Origin: Zymomonas mobilis
GTDB lineage: Bacteria; Pseudomonadota; Alphaproteobacteria; Sphingomonadales; Sphingomonadaceae
Assembly: GCF_006715975.1 (NCBI RefSeq)
Contig: NZ_VFOF01000001.1
Coordinates: 1,126,001-1,190,000, forward strand
Direction: 5' to 3'
Length of the DNA stretch: 64,000 bases
How positions within the stretch are numbered: the stretch's first letter is position 1; each line of letters starts with the position of its first letter. Shown here piece after piece: positions 16,834 to 26,797 of the stretch. The position numbers were made by a program, and so were the translations under genes. Below the pieces are notes generated by a model. It saw nothing but the letters and a program-made list of their open reading frames with translations, was not told the origin of the DNA and did no database searches.

Positions 16834-18060
16834 ATGTGGCTACTTGATAGATTCTTGAAAAAGCTGGTTCGACAAGGACAACTGATCATTGTCGAATCAA
16901 ATGGCCAGCGCCATTCCTACGGTGTGTCGGAAGGCGAAGCTCCGGTAACGGTGCGTTTCCATGATCCGGAGGCGCCCCATTTTGTGGCCTCCCATCCTTA
17001 TATGGGATCGGGAGAGGCTTATATGGACGGGCGCATGACCGTCGATGACGAAGATGTTATGGGGCTAGTCCGCCTTATCCTGAAAAATACCATCAGGGAT
17101 AATGCCAATATGCTGGAAGGCGGGATTATTCCCCGCACGCTACAGCATGTTACAAACCGTTTTCAGCGTTTTAACTGGGAAAAACGTTCAAAACAAAATG
17201 TAGCGCATCATTATGATCTGGATGATCGCTTATATAATCTCTTTTTGGATAAAGATCGTCAGTATAGCTGCGGATATTTTACCGATCCAAACAACAATCT
17301 TGACCAAGCTCAGCTTGATAAAAAAATACATATCGCCTCAAAATTAGCCTTAGAATCAGGCCAAAGAATATTGGATATCGGTTGTGGATGGGGCGGGATG
17401 GCGCTGTTTCTCAGCCAGATTGCTGATGTCGAGGTTTTGGGCGTTACCTTATCCGAAGAGCAATTAAAGGTTGCCCGAAAACGCGCCAAAGAAGCGGGTG
17501 TCGAAGATCGGGTTAAATTTGAGTTGATTGATTATCGCGAGGTCAAAGGCCGCTTTGATCGCATCGTTTCGGTGGGTATGTTCGAACATGTTGGCCCCCC
17601 TTATTACAAAAGCTTTTTCAACCATTGTCGCGATCTTCTGACCGAAGATGGTGTTATGCTGCTGCATACGATTGGACGGCTGGGATTGCCGGGAGCAACT
17701 GACCCGTGGACGAATAAATATATTTTCCCAGGGGGGTATTGTCCGGCTTTATCGGAAATTGTGTCTGCTAGCGAGCATAGCGGCCTTATCCTTTGCGATG
17801 TAGAGAATTTAAGGCTGCATTATATGTATACCTTGAATCACTGGTATGAAAATGTGTTGGCAGCCAGAGCAGATATTATCAAGCTTTACGATATTCGTTT
17901 CTATCGTATGTGGACTTTCTATCTGGCGGGCGCATCGGCGGCCTTCCAATATGGCCAGATGTGCAATTACCAGATTCAATATACCCGAAAAAGGGACAGC
18001 TTACCGATAACGCGGGATTATATGTTCGAGCGTGAAACCCAATTACGGGCTAAATCATAA
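16834..18060 (+). CDS. cfa: Cyclopropane-fatty-acyl-phospholipid synthase
   Basis: 408 residues. The SAM-binding motif ILDIGCGWGGMALFL lies near residues 184-198, and the NVAHHYDLDDRLYNLFLD segment is characteristic of the family. A lipid-binding N-terminal domain of about 110 residues precedes it. The enzyme adds a methylene group from SAM across cis double bonds of membrane phospholipids, which increases acid and solvent tolerance. It stands alone and ends in a clear terminator at 18066. Confidence 0.94.
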   Translation: MWLLDRFLKKLVRQGQLIIVESNGQRHSYGVSEGEAPVTVRFHDPEAPHFVASHPYMGSGEAYMDGRMTVDDEDVMGLVRLILKNTIRDNANMLEGGIIPRTLQHVTNRFQRFNWEKRSKQNVAHHYDLDDRLYNLFLDKDRQYSCGYFTDPNNNLDQAQLDKKIHIASKLALESGQRILDIGCGWGGMALFLSQIADVEVLGVTLSEEQLKVARKRAKEAGVEDRVKFELIDYREVKGRFDRIVSVGMFEHVGPPYYKSFFNHCRDLLTEDGVMLLHTIGRLGLPGATDPWTNKYIFPGGYCPALSEIVSASEHSGLILCDVENLRLHYMYTLNHWYENVLAARADIIKLYDIRFYRMWTFYLAGASAAFQYGQMCNYQIQYTRKRDSLPITRDYMFERETQLRAKS

Positions 18061-18065
18061 ATAAA

Positions 18066-18095
18066 AAATCCCTGCCTTTTTCGAGGCAGGGATTT
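18066..18095. terminator. Bidirectional terminator between cfa and the EF-hand gene
   Basis: AAATCCCTGCC pairs perfectly with GGCAGGGATTT (11 bp, 8-nt loop), flanked by A-rich and T-rich sides. The convergent genes cfa (ends 18060) and the EF-hand gene (ends 18119) can both use it. Confidence 0.88.
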
Positions 18096-18118
18096 TCTTT
18101 GCGACCTTGATTTCTAAA

Positions 18119-18706
18119 TTATTTAGAAGACGGCTTGGGGAAGGGGTGAGCCGCTTTCCATTTTTCAAAGGCCGCTTTTCGTTCATCCGGCGAAATGACA
18201 CCATCGTGATTGGTATCAACAGCATCATAAGCGCCTAAAATTTCGCTGCTGGCCTCGTCATAGGTGACCTGACCATCATGATTGGTATCAGCGCGGTCAA
18301 ACCAATGAGAAACAGGGCCTTTATCCATATCGCACATATGATGATGTCCGTGCGGATGACCGCCTTTACCATCTTCTGGCGGAGGCGTGCCGTCAGCGCT
18401 GGCTGGAGGCGGCGTATGGCCTTTATGATCGCCAGCTTTTTTATTTTTGAATTTTTCCATCATGGCTTGGCATTGATTTTTTTCATTTGCCAATACCGTC
18501 TGGAATTCGGCTTTGGTCACAACGCCATTATGATCAAGATCAAATTTCTCAAAGTCTTGTTTTACCCGAGCTTGTGTCTCGACGCGTGTAATTGGCAGGA
18601 TGTGGGGGGGGACATCTTGTGCTAAAGCCTGCGTCAAAGGTGTCGTTGCTAAAAACAAGCCGGACGCCAACGACAGACCACTCAAAAGAAAATTTTTCTT
18701 TTTCAT
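18119..18706 (-). CDS. Secreted EF-hand calcium-binding protein with a His-rich linker
   Basis: 195 residues. A Sec signal peptide (residues 1-30, ending ALAQ) targets it to the periplasm or outside. Three EF-hand loops fit the DxDxDG pattern: DLDHNGVVTKAE (56-67), DTNHDGQVTYDE (140-151) and DTNHDGVISPDE (164-175). Between the first and second lies a Pro/Gly/His-rich linker with GGHPHGHHHMC, a possible metal site. A run of eight C (coding strand) falls in codons just after the signal peptide. Function beyond calcium binding is unknown. Confidence 0.85.
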   Translation of the reverse strand: MKKKNFLLSGLSLASGLFLATTPLTQALAQDVPPHILPITRVETQARVKQDFEKFDLDHNGVVTKAEFQTVLANEKNQCQAMMEKFKNKKAGDHKGHTPPPASADGTPPPEDGKGGHPHGHHHMCDMDKGPVSHWFDRADTNHDGQVTYDEASSEILGAYDAVDTNHDGVISPDERKAAFEKWKAAHPFPKPSSK

Positions 18707-18968
18707 TATTTTGACCTTACTCCAAGAGACAAGTGGAAAACTATTCTACAGCAATATAATTCCCAGTATTTTCTCTAAGGTGATGTGGTATCAGGCAGTT
18801 TATGAATATTGTCTGATTATACTATAATAGGATGCCTTTCTTTGTTGATAAGATAGGCCGTAAAATTTTTAGGCAGTATGGCGCTTGAATCGCCATCATA
18901 AGCGTGGCAATCGGCGGCTATACGGTAAAAACATTGCCGCATTTATTAAATTCATTCCGGAGAGTTTC

Positions 18969-20195
18969 ATGACCGAAAAAGTAAAACGCGTCGTACTCGC
19001 CTACTCAGGTGGCCTTGATACCAGCGTTATTTTGAAATGGCTGCAAGAACATTATGGTTGTGAAGTTGTTACCTTCACGGCTGATCTTGGTCAGGGTGAA
19101 GAACTTGAACCCGCCCGTAAAAAAGCTGAAATGATGGGCATCAAGCCTGAACATATTTTTATGGACGATCTCCGTGAAGAATTTGTTCGTGACTTCGTTT
19201 TCCCGATGATGCGCGCCAATGCCCTTTATGAAGGTCAGTATTTACTCGGCACCTCGATTGCGAGACCGCTAATTGCCAAGCGGCAGATTGAAATTGCCCG
19301 TCAGGTGGGTGCCGATGCTGTTGCGCATGGCGCAACCGGAAAAGGTAATGACCAGATTCGTTTTGAATTGGGTTATTATGCGCTGGCACCGGATATCAAG
19401 GTTATTGCACCTTGGCGCGAATGGGATCTGAACAGCCGCAGCAAGCTGATTGCTTATGCTGAATCCCGTCAGATTTCTGTTCCCAAAGACAAGCGCGGCG
19501 AATCGCCTTTCTCGGTTGATTCCAATTTGCTGCACACCTCTTCAGAAGGTAAGATTCTTGAAGATCCGTGGCAGGAAGTGCCGGACTATGTCTATTCCCG
19601 TACGGTCAATCCGGAAGATGCCCCGAATACGCCTGAAATCATCACCATTGATTTTGAACGAGGCGAGGCGATTGCCATTAACGGTGAAGCTTTAACGCCA
19701 GCCGAAGTGCTGACCAAGCTGAATGACTTGGGTCGCAAGCATGGTATTGGCCGTCTTGATCTGGTCGAAAACCGTTACATCGGCATGAAATCACGCGGCA
19801 TGTATGAAACCCCAGGTGGCACGATTTTGATTCAGGCTCACCGTGGTATTGAACAGATCACGCTGGATGGTGGCGCCATGCATCTGAAAGATGAATTGAT
19901 GCCGCGTTATGCTGAATTGATCTATAACGGCTTCTGGTTCTCACCAGAACGTGAAATGTTGCAAGCCGCGATCGATCATAGTCAGGCACGGGTCAGCGGA
20001 ACCGTCCGGTTAAAGCTCTATAAGGGCAGTGTGAACGTCATTGGACGTAAATCACCGAATACGCTTTATTCTGAAAAGGTTGTAACCTTTGAAGATGATG
20101 CTGGCGCTTATAATCAGCAGGATGCTGCAGGCTTTATCAAGCTGAATGCATTACGGCTGCGCTTGCTCGGTGAACGTAACGCCAAAAGCCTTTAA
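18969..20195 (+). CDS. argG: Argininosuccinate synthase
   Basis: 408 residues from [15 protein letters not shown] at 18969, with GGAGAG just upstream; an in-frame extension to 18885 is not supported. The ATP PP-loop YSGGLDTSV is at residues 9-17. GATGKGNDQ and the [11 protein letters not shown] stretch are family hallmarks. The enzyme joins citrulline and aspartate to argininosuccinate in arginine biosynthesis. It is a single-gene unit with its own terminator. Confidence 0.97.
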   Translation: MTEKVKRVVLAYSGGLDTSVILKWLQEHYGCEVVTFTADLGQGEELEPARKKAEMMGIKPEHIFMDDLREEFVRDFVFPMMRANALYEGQYLLGTSIARPLIAKRQIEIARQVGADAVAHGATGKGNDQIRFELGYYALAPDIKVIAPWREWDLNSRSKLIAYAESRQISVPKDKRGESPFSVDSNLLHTSSEGKILEDPWQEVPDYVYSRTVNPEDAPNTPEIITIDFERGEAIAINGEALTPAEVLTKLNDLGRKHGIGRLDLVENRYIGMKSRGMYETPGGTILIQAHRGIEQITLDGGAMHLKDELMPRYAELIYNGFWFSPEREMLQAAIDHSQARVSGTVRLKLYKGSVNVIGRKSPNTLYSEKVVTFEDDAGAYNQQDAAGFIKLNALRLRLLGERNAKSL

Positions 20196-20205
20196 TTTTA
20201 TTGGG

Positions 20206-20238
20206 AACCCGCTTGCAGAAAATGTAGGCGGGTTTTCT
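20206..20238 (+). terminator. argG terminator
   Basis: AACCCGC (20206-20212) pairs with GCGGGTT (20228-20234), followed by TTCTTTT, 10 nt after the argG stop. Confidence 0.8.
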
Positions 20239-20338
20239 TTTAAAAAGGGAACGGCATCAAGAGGCATGGACATGCCAATAACCACCCTTTTGGTGGCCGA
20301 AACTTTTAAATTTTGGGGATGTTTTTTCTAAGATAAAA

Positions 20339-20413
<75 letters not shown>

Positions 20414-20514
20414 ACAACCACTTTTTTGTGGTGAGGCGCTCCTATGAATGAACTATTCCCGTTAGTCAAGAACGATATGAACTTTTCTTAAAAAAATAGA
20501 GAATTTTCGAAAAA

Positions 20515-20643
20515 ATGCATCAAAACCAAGCTGATAACAAAAAAAAGCTTTTAGCCGAAGCACTCCGTCAGAATTTGCGTCTCCGAAAAATGCAAAATCA
20601 AAAAAGAAAGGAAAATCATGAGGATATAAAGGATAAGGCATGA
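20515..20643 (+). CDS. Small basic protein of unknown function (42 residues)
   Basis: Opens MHQNQADNKKKLLAEALRQN and ends DIKDKA. The helical, Lys/Arg-rich pattern around LLAEALRQNLRLRKMQ is like short conserved proteins I associate with sphingomonad genomes, but I cannot name it. A weak AGAGAA lies upstream of the ATG. It sits alone between tRNA-Thr and the nrdA terminator in a gap of about 300 nt that otherwise holds nothing recognisable. It could bind nucleic acid. Moderate confidence that it is real. Confidence 0.55.
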   Translation: MHQNQADNKKKLLAEALRQNLRLRKMQNQKRKENHEDIKDKA

Positions 20644-20666
20644 TTTTCTTGTAGGTGAAAAAGAAA

Positions 20667-20705
20667 ATCCTATAGCCTCAATCTTATCAGATAAGGCTAT
20701 AGGAT
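20667..20705 (-). terminator. nrdA terminator
   Basis: A perfect 12-bp stem, ATCCTATAGCCT (20667-20678) with AGGCTATAGGAT (20694-20705). On the minus strand it is followed by TTTTCTTTTT, 28 nt after the nrdA stop. Confidence 0.82.
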
Positions 20706-20732
20706 CAGGATTAATCATATTTTTAGGTTAAA

Positions 20733-22574
20733 CTATTGGCAGGCGAGACATTCGTCATAATCCCGCATTTCGACTTCAATCTGCCTCATTTGCGGCGTGT
20801 TATCGGCTTCGACGCCACCAGCAAAGCCTGCGCGCTGTAAGGATTTTGAGCGAAGATAGTAAAGTGACTTCATGCCCATTTCCCAAGCTCTGAAATGCAG
20901 CATCAATAAATCCCATTTTTCGACATCCGCCGGAATAAACAGATTCAACGACTGCGCCTGATCAATATAGGGTGTACGGTCAGCGGCCATTTCCAATAAC
21001 CAACGCTGATCAATTTCAAAGCTGGTTTTGAACGTATCCTTTTCTTCTGCCGTCAAGCAATCGAGATGCTGGACAGAGCCATTCTGTTCCAGAATAGAAT
21101 TCCAAACGGCATCAGAATCCTTGGATTTATTCTGCAAAACTTTCTGCAAATAAGGATTTTTGACGACGAAGCTGCCCGACAAAGTTTTATGCGTGTAAAT
21201 ATTTGCGGGAATAGGCTCGATACAGGCTGAGGCTCCCCCTGCAATAATGCTGATCGAAGCGGTTGGGGCAATTGCCATTTTACAGGAAAAGCGTTCCATA
21301 ACGCCCATATCAGCCGCATCAGGGCAGGGACCACGCTCATTAGCCAACATCATAGAGGCTTCGTTGACCTTGGTATTGATATGGCGGAAAATTTTGAGGT
21401 TCCAGCTTTTCGACAAAGCGCCTTCAAAAGGTATTTTTCGCGCTTGCAGGAAGCTATGGAATCCCATCACCCCCAAGCCAACAGATCTTTCCCGCATGGC
21501 GGCATAGCGTGCCTGAGACATTTCATCGGGGGCATTATCGATATAGCTTTGCAAAACGTTATCGAGGAAACGCATGACATCTTCAATAAAGCGCTTGTCG
21601 TCATGCCATTGATCCCACGTCACCAGATTGAGAGAGGATAGGCAGCAAACAGCCGTTCTCTGATTACCGAGATGATCGGTTCCCGTCGGAAGCGTGATTT
21701 CAGAGCAAAGATTTGAAGTTGAAACTTTCAAGCCCAAAGCCTGATGATGGCGAGGCATGTTGTTGTTCACATGGTCAATGAACACAATATAAGGCTCGCC
21801 CGTCTGGAGGCGGGTTTCTACCAGCTTTTGGAACAAGCTGCGGGCATCGACTTGTCCCCGCTTGGAACCATCATGAGGCGAAATAAGATCAAATGGCTTG
21901 CCATCGCGAACCGCTTCCATAAAGGCATCCGAAAGCAAAACCCCATGATGCAAATTCAATGCCTTACGATTAAAATCGCCTGATGGTTTTCTAATTTCCA
22001 GAAATTCTTCAATTTCGGGATGAGAAATATCAATATAGCAGGCGGCCGAACCTCGCCGCAAAGATCCCTGACTGATGGCCAGCGTTAAAGAATCCATCAC
22101 TCGCACAAAAGGGATAATACCGCTGGTTTTACCGTTCAAACCGACAGCTTCGCCAATACCGCGCACATTACCCCAATAAGTGCCGATACCGCCGCCGCGA
22201 GATGCCAGCCAGACATTTTCATTCCAGATATTAACAATGCCCTGCAAACTATCCGGCACTGAATTCAGATAACAGGAAATCGGCAGACCTCGCTTGGTAC
22301 CGCCATTCGATAATACCGGTGTCGCAGGCATAAACCACAAACGGGAAATATAGTCGTAGAGACGCTGCGCATGCTCTTGGTCATCGGCATAGGCATCCGC
22401 CACGCGTGCGAACAGATCCTGATAGCTTTCTCCGGGTAAAAGATAACGATCATCTAACGTTGCTTTACCGAAAACTGTCAGCAAGGCATCTCGGCTCGGA
22501 TCCGTTATGATATTAAAGCGTCTTTTATCGGCTTTTTTTGCATCATCTTTTTTGCTTTCCGAAGGAAGAGTCAT
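20733..22574 (-). CDS. nrdA: Class I ribonucleoside-diphosphate reductase, alpha subunit
   Basis: 613 residues. The substrate-site motif NLCSEITLPT gives Asn, Cys and Glu of the radical mechanism. Upstream CYLNS and the C-terminal DYDECLACQ (CxxC redox shuttle) complete the cysteine set. There is no N-terminal ATP-cone: the chain opens almost directly at the catalytic fold, so activity regulation by dATP through a cone is absent here. The beta subunit gene is not in the window. It provides aerobic dNTP synthesis alongside the anaerobic system at 10767. Confidence 0.95.
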   Translation of the reverse strand: MTLPSESKKDDAKKADKRRFNIITDPSRDALLTVFGKATLDDRYLLPGESYQDLFARVADAYADDQEHAQRLYDYISRLWFMPATPVLSNGGTKRGLPISCYLNSVPDSLQGIVNIWNENVWLASRGGGIGTYWGNVRGIGEAVGLNGKTSGIIPFVRVMDSLTLAISQGSLRRGSAACYIDISHPEIEEFLEIRKPSGDFNRKALNLHHGVLLSDAFMEAVRDGKPFDLISPHDGSKRGQVDARSLFQKLVETRLQTGEPYIVFIDHVNNNMPRHHQALGLKVSTSNLCSEITLPTGTDHLGNQRTAVCCLSSLNLVTWDQWHDDKRFIEDVMRFLDNVLQSYIDNAPDEMSQARYAAMRERSVGLGVMGFHSFLQARKIPFEGALSKSWNLKIFRHINTKVNEASMMLANERGPCPDAADMGVMERFSCKMAIAPTASISIIAGGASACIEPIPANIYTHKTLSGSFVVKNPYLQKVLQNKSKDSDAVWNSILEQNGSVQHLDCLTAEEKDTFKTSFEIDQRWLLEMAADRTPYIDQAQSLNLFIPADVEKWDLLMLHFRAWEMGMKSLYYLRSKSLQRAGFAGGVEADNTPQMRQIEVEMRDYDECLACQ

Positions 22575-23319
22575 GTTTTTTTCCTAATACCAGAAATTTC
22601 AGCCATTAAAATCAAGAGCGTTCCTACGAGGCGCTGAATGGGCATCTCTTCAAACGCAATGTCTTCCCGATAGGTGTCAGATTAATCGTTATTCGCCCTA
22701 TCCATATACATTTTAGAAGGTGTGTAAAATCATTATCTTGTATAAGATTTTTGATCACATACTAGATAAGGTAATTTCCATCGTTTTTAATAAATATTTT
22801 TTTCTTGAAGCAAGGCCGAATCTGTCCAAACCGTTGATTTGTCGGGATATGGATTTTTTTGGATAATAAGATTAAATTTTTTAATGATAAAAATCCTTGT
22901 TGGATAAAAGCCGCCTTTGAAATTTTTTTCACAAAATTCAAAAACGATTATCCAATTTGGATATTTAACATTAAAAAATTATTGATAATAAAAATTTAAA
23001 AAAATAATTAAATTAATTATTTAAATTTATTTAATTACGGATTATTGGTTTATTAATTTACAAAAAATCAAAGTACATAAAATTTAATATCAAAAAAACT
23101 TGATATATTTTTGACATTAAAGCCCAAAATGGAAATTAAAAAATTATATATTTCCCATATAAAATTTAATCAAATTATAAAGTTATTTTTTACATGCATA
23201 TAAAAATTATTTAGAGAAATATAAAAACAAAACTATTGATAAACACAATTACCATGTTACAAAAATAAAGCGAGTATCATCACGCATTTCACGGTTTTAC
23301 CAATGGGGGGGTATAATCT
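22575..23319. other. Very AT-rich intergenic region between nrdA and the TonB-dependent receptor
   Basis: About 745 nt without a credible gene. Bases 22920-23280 are extremely AT-rich; for example only 4 of 60 bases are G or C in 22981-23040. It must hold both divergent promoters. I saw no NrdR box pair. A run of seven G (23305-23311) followed by TATAAT lies just before the receptor ATG and probably serves as its ribosome-binding site. Confidence 0.6.
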
Positions 23320-26300
23320 ATGGAACGTCGTTCTGGGCTGTCATCAAAATGGCCTGTGCATTTATTTCGTTTAAGCCTGTTAGCCGGTATTTCTTATTTT
23401 TCGGCACCGGCTTTGGCGGCACAAAGCGAAAGCGACCTTCAACAGGCACAATCACCTATTTTGTCAGCAGATAATACATCGGCACAAAGTCTGCCTGAAG
23501 ACAAAAAAGTCGAAGCCAAAAACACAAAGAATAAATCTGATAAATCAGGCCAGAAGAAAACCGATTATCGAGCCGGTGATGCGAATACCATCACGGTTAC
23601 GGGAACGCGATTGTCACAATCTCGCCTTTCCAACGTTATGGCCGGATCATCTTTGGGTGAAGAGCAGATTAAATCACGTGGCTATACTGATCTTGGATTA
23701 GCATTATTGCGTGAAAATCCAGCTTTTTCTGTCCCGAATAATAGTCCTATCGGGACACAGGGTAGCTACGGTGCGGGACAATCCTTTGTCTCTCTTTTTG
23801 GGTTGGGTGATCAACGCACTTTGACCTTGGTTAACGGTATGCGGATGGTCGGAGGCGCGACCGCTTCTATTTTCGGTGGCGGTTCCGGTTCACAGGTTGA
23901 CGTCGGTACTATTCCAACTTCCTTGATTAAAAAGATTGATACAAAATATGGCGGTGCTGGTGCCGCTTATGGTGCTGATGCCGTGGCTGGTGTCGTTAAC
24001 TATCAATTGGATGACCACTTCAAAGGCATCGACTTCAATGCACAAGGCGGTTTTACCCAACGGTTGAAAGCGCCTCAGGAAAAATTCTACTTCAAAGGCG
24101 GCACCGACTTTGATGAAGGGCGGGGCGGTATCGTCTTTGATGTTGAATATCGTCATAGCGGCGGCGTTCTTGCGAAAGACAGAAATAATGTTTTTGGCTC
24201 GGAAAAAACGTCTTATTCCCATAGACCCGTGGGGAGCACCTCGCCTTACTCCTATGTCTTTACAAAAGGACGGCGTTATATCCAAAGCTCGGTTACGGGT
24301 ATGCCACTTACGGCAGGCACCTATGGGTCTTATCCGACCTATCTTAACCAAGTGGATATCGGGGTACCGGCTGGAAATGGCAATCAGGCTGCTATGTTCA
24401 GTCAGGATGGTAAATCGCTTGTTCCTTTGACTGCGGATACCTTAATTCGGGACGGTTATTACGGATTAGGCGGGAATGGTATCGCGCTTAGCGATTATAG
24501 CCAAATATATACCCCATCCAAAAACCTCAATTTGACGACCCTTGGTCATTATGATTTGAGCGATCATATCCATGCGACATGGCAGGGCTGGTATCAGCGC
24601 GGCGAAGCCAAAAGTCAGACCGCGCAAGGCACGTGGCAGGATACGGGATTCCAAGGCCCATTAACCATGGATAGCTATTTAAACGGAGATCCGGATAGTG
24701 GCTATACCGACGTTAATGGCCCGTTGACATTAAGCACCAACAATCCATTCCTGACGCCAGCTGAACGCACTACGATTATCAATGCTCTTCAGGCTGCCGG
24801 ACAACCGACTGATACTTTCTATATGGAAAGACTTAATCAGGATCTGGATGCGGGTATGTTCAGAACCAAAGACCAAATGTATCGATTGCAAGGTGGTCTT
24901 GATGGTGACTTTAATGCTTTGGGGCGGCATTTTAACTGGAAAATCAGCGGTGAATATAGCCAATATTTCAATGATACTTGGCAGCCTTCAATTAATACCC
25001 AAAATTTCATCAATGCCTTGAATGCGACAACAGATGCCAGCGGTAATATTATCTGTACCCCTGGATATGTAAATTCAACGGCGGCGACCAGAAGTTCTAC
25101 CTGTTCACCGTTAAATCCATTCGGATTTAACCAAATGTCACAAGCTGCGAAAGACTATGTCATTTCTGATGTTCATAGTAAAAACCGTAACTCCCAGCGT
25201 GACATTCAGGCTGAAATTAACAGCACTATTGTTAAGCTTCCGGCTGGGGATATCCGTTGGGATATCGGCTACGAACACCGTCGGGAAAGCTATAATTTCA
25301 ATCCGGGAAGTTTTGCTGAAGGTGAGCTTTTATCGGATGGAACAAGACGGCGTTATGGTAATTCCGCGGCTATTACGGCGGTTAGCGGTGCCTATCATAC
25401 CCATGAAGCCTTTGGTGAATTAGACATTCCGCTGATTTCACCAAAGATGCATGTCACAGGTGCCTACAATCTTAGCCTGACGGCCAATGGCCGCTACATT
25501 AAGAATAGTATGACGGGCAGCTACTGGACATATATGTTCGGCGGTTCATGGTGGCCAACCCGTGATTTCGGTTTGAGTGGTAACTATGCGCAATCCGTAC
25601 GTAACCCTTCGGTTACCGAATTGTTTGCGCCTAAAGGCACCGTCTATGACTCAGCGTCAGATCCTTGTTCTTATGAATTTCTGGATTCAGGGCCTAATCC
25701 GGCAACAAGACGTGCCAATTGTGCCGCCGCGGGCATTCCGACTAACTTCCAGTCTCAGATTGTTAACCAGACGATGCCGGGGACGAGTGGCGGTAACAGC
25801 CATTTGAAAAATGAGACATCGCATAGCTTTACCGCTGCGATCGACTTTACGCCGCATTTCGTTCCGGGATTAACGATCAACGCGGCTTATCTTGATGTTA
25901 AAGTCAATAATGAGATCACATCTCTTGGTCTCGGGGACTTAATGAGTGCCTGCTATGATTCTGCATCCTATCCCAATAGCAGCTATTGTGGTTCTTTTAC
26001 CCGCGATCCATCTACCCATCAGGTAACCAATTTTGCTGAAGGCTATTACAACGTGGCTAGCCAGCATATGCAGGCTATTCAGGGGAAAATTGATTATGTG
26101 CTTCCTCTGCGTCGCTTAGGGCTGCCTGATTCAGCCGGTACGCTGGAATTAACGGGTAATTATATTCACTATGTCAAAAACGAGCAGAAGATTTTGACAA
26201 GTACCTATGATTTATTCGGTACCACAACGCAGCCGCAAGATAACGTCACGCTGAATCTAAACTATACGCGTGATAAACTGACCTTCCAGTGGCAGACGCT

Positions 26301-26547
26301 TTGGTATGGTAAGGCACGTTATGCGGTTCAGGTATCTGATCTGACTTATGAAAATAACAAACGGCCTGACTTTGCCTATTTCAACATGACTATTGGTTAT
26401 AAAATCAACAAACATGTTGATGCCAGCCTTATGGTTAATAATATCACTGATGCGCTTCCGGAATATCCGGGATCAATCAGTATGACCCGTTATTATGAAG
26501 TCCTGATGGGACGTTCTTTCAAAATGTCTATTGGCGTTCACTTCTAA
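23320..26547 (+). CDS. Large TonB-dependent outer-membrane receptor
   Basis: 1075 residues. A signal peptide ends near ALAAQ (about residue 34). A low-complexity linker rich in Lys/Asp/Ser follows, then the plug domain, beginning at ITVTGTRLSQSR (about 91) with the conserved LVNGMRM stretch. The rest is a 22-strand-type barrel ending in an aromatic C-terminus (SFKMSIGVHF). It imports a ligand across the outer membrane with TonB energy. The sphingomonad-type TonB receptors of this size handle siderophores, glycans or peptides; the substrate is not evident because the neighbours are unrelated. Confidence 0.9.
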   Translation: MERRSGLSSKWPVHLFRLSLLAGISYFSAPALAAQSESDLQQAQSPILSADNTSAQSLPEDKKVEAKNTKNKSDKSGQKKTDYRAGDANTITVTGTRLSQSRLSNVMAGSSLGEEQIKSRGYTDLGLALLRENPAFSVPNNSPIGTQGSYGAGQSFVSLFGLGDQRTLTLVNGMRMVGGATASIFGGGSGSQVDVGTIPTSLIKKIDTKYGGAGAAYGADAVAGVVNYQLDDHFKGIDFNAQGGFTQRLKAPQEKFYFKGGTDFDEGRGGIVFDVEYRHSGGVLAKDRNNVFGSEKTSYSHRPVGSTSPYSYVFTKGRRYIQSSVTGMPLTAGTYGSYPTYLNQVDIGVPAGNGNQAAMFSQDGKSLVPLTADTLIRDGYYGLGGNGIALSDYSQIYTPSKNLNLTTLGHYDLSDHIHATWQGWYQRGEAKSQTAQGTWQDTGFQGPLTMDSYLNGDPDSGYTDVNGPLTLSTNNPFLTPAERTTIINALQAAGQPTDTFYMERLNQDLDAGMFRTKDQMYRLQGGLDGDFNALGRHFNWKISGEYSQYFNDTWQPSINTQNFINALNATTDASGNIICTPGYVNSTAATRSSTCSPLNPFGFNQMSQAAKDYVISDVHSKNRNSQRDIQAEINSTIVKLPAGDIRWDIGYEHRRESYNFNPGSFAEGELLSDGTRRRYGNSAAITAVSGAYHTHEAFGELDIPLISPKMHVTGAYNLSLTANGRYIKNSMTGSYWTYMFGGSWWPTRDFGLSGNYAQSVRNPSVTELFAPKGTVYDSASDPCSYEFLDSGPNPATRRANCAAAGIPTNFQSQIVNQTMPGTSGGNSHLKNETSHSFTAAIDFTPHFVPGLTINAAYLDVKVNNEITSLGLGDLMSACYDSASYPNSSYCGSFTRDPSTHQVTNFAEGYYNVASQHMQAIQGKIDYVLPLRRLGLPDSAGTLELTGNYIHYVKNEQKILTSTYDLFGTTTQPQDNVTLNLNYTRDKLTFQWQTLWYGKARYAVQVSDLTYENNKRPDFAYFNMTIGYKINKHVDASLMVNNITDALPEYPGSISMTRYYEVLMGRSFKMSIGVHF

Positions 26548-26555
26548 AAACGAAA

Positions 26556-26591
26556 AAATCCCCTTTCCCGATATAAAGGGAAGGGGGATTT
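26556..26591 (+). terminator. TonB-dependent receptor terminator
   Basis: AAATCCCC TTTCCC folds back on GGGAAGGGGGATTT around an AT-rich loop, with a small internal imperfection, just after the receptor stop (26547). Confidence 0.78.
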
Positions 26592-26707
26592 CTATATAAA
26601 ATCGGTTTTTTCGGTCAGAAAAAATGGCCTTTTTAAAAACAAAGCTCATCTTGAAATATTAAATGGTTGAAAATCGCGATCAAATGCGTATAGAGCATGG
26701 CGCTAGT

Positions 26708-26784
26708 GGCCCCGTAGCTCAACCGGATAGAGCACCTGCCTTCTAAGCAGGATGTTGCGTGTTCGAGTCACGCCGGGGTCACCA
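26708..26784 (+). tRNA. tRNA-Arg (anticodon TCT)
   Basis: 77 nt including encoded CCA. Acceptor GGCCCCG pairs with CGGGGTC (one G-U). The D-arm is GCTCAACCGGATAGAGC, the anticodon loop CTTCTAA, and the T-arm GCGTG TTCGAGT CACGC. Anticodon TCT reads AGA/AGG arginine codons. Confidence 0.97.
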
Positions 26785-26797
26785 TCTTTTCTATATT

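Noticed and set aside
23303-23320. Upstream ATG at 23303 as the start of the TonB receptor
   Set aside because: It is out of frame with the receptor, and with one more G it would hit TAA after four codons.
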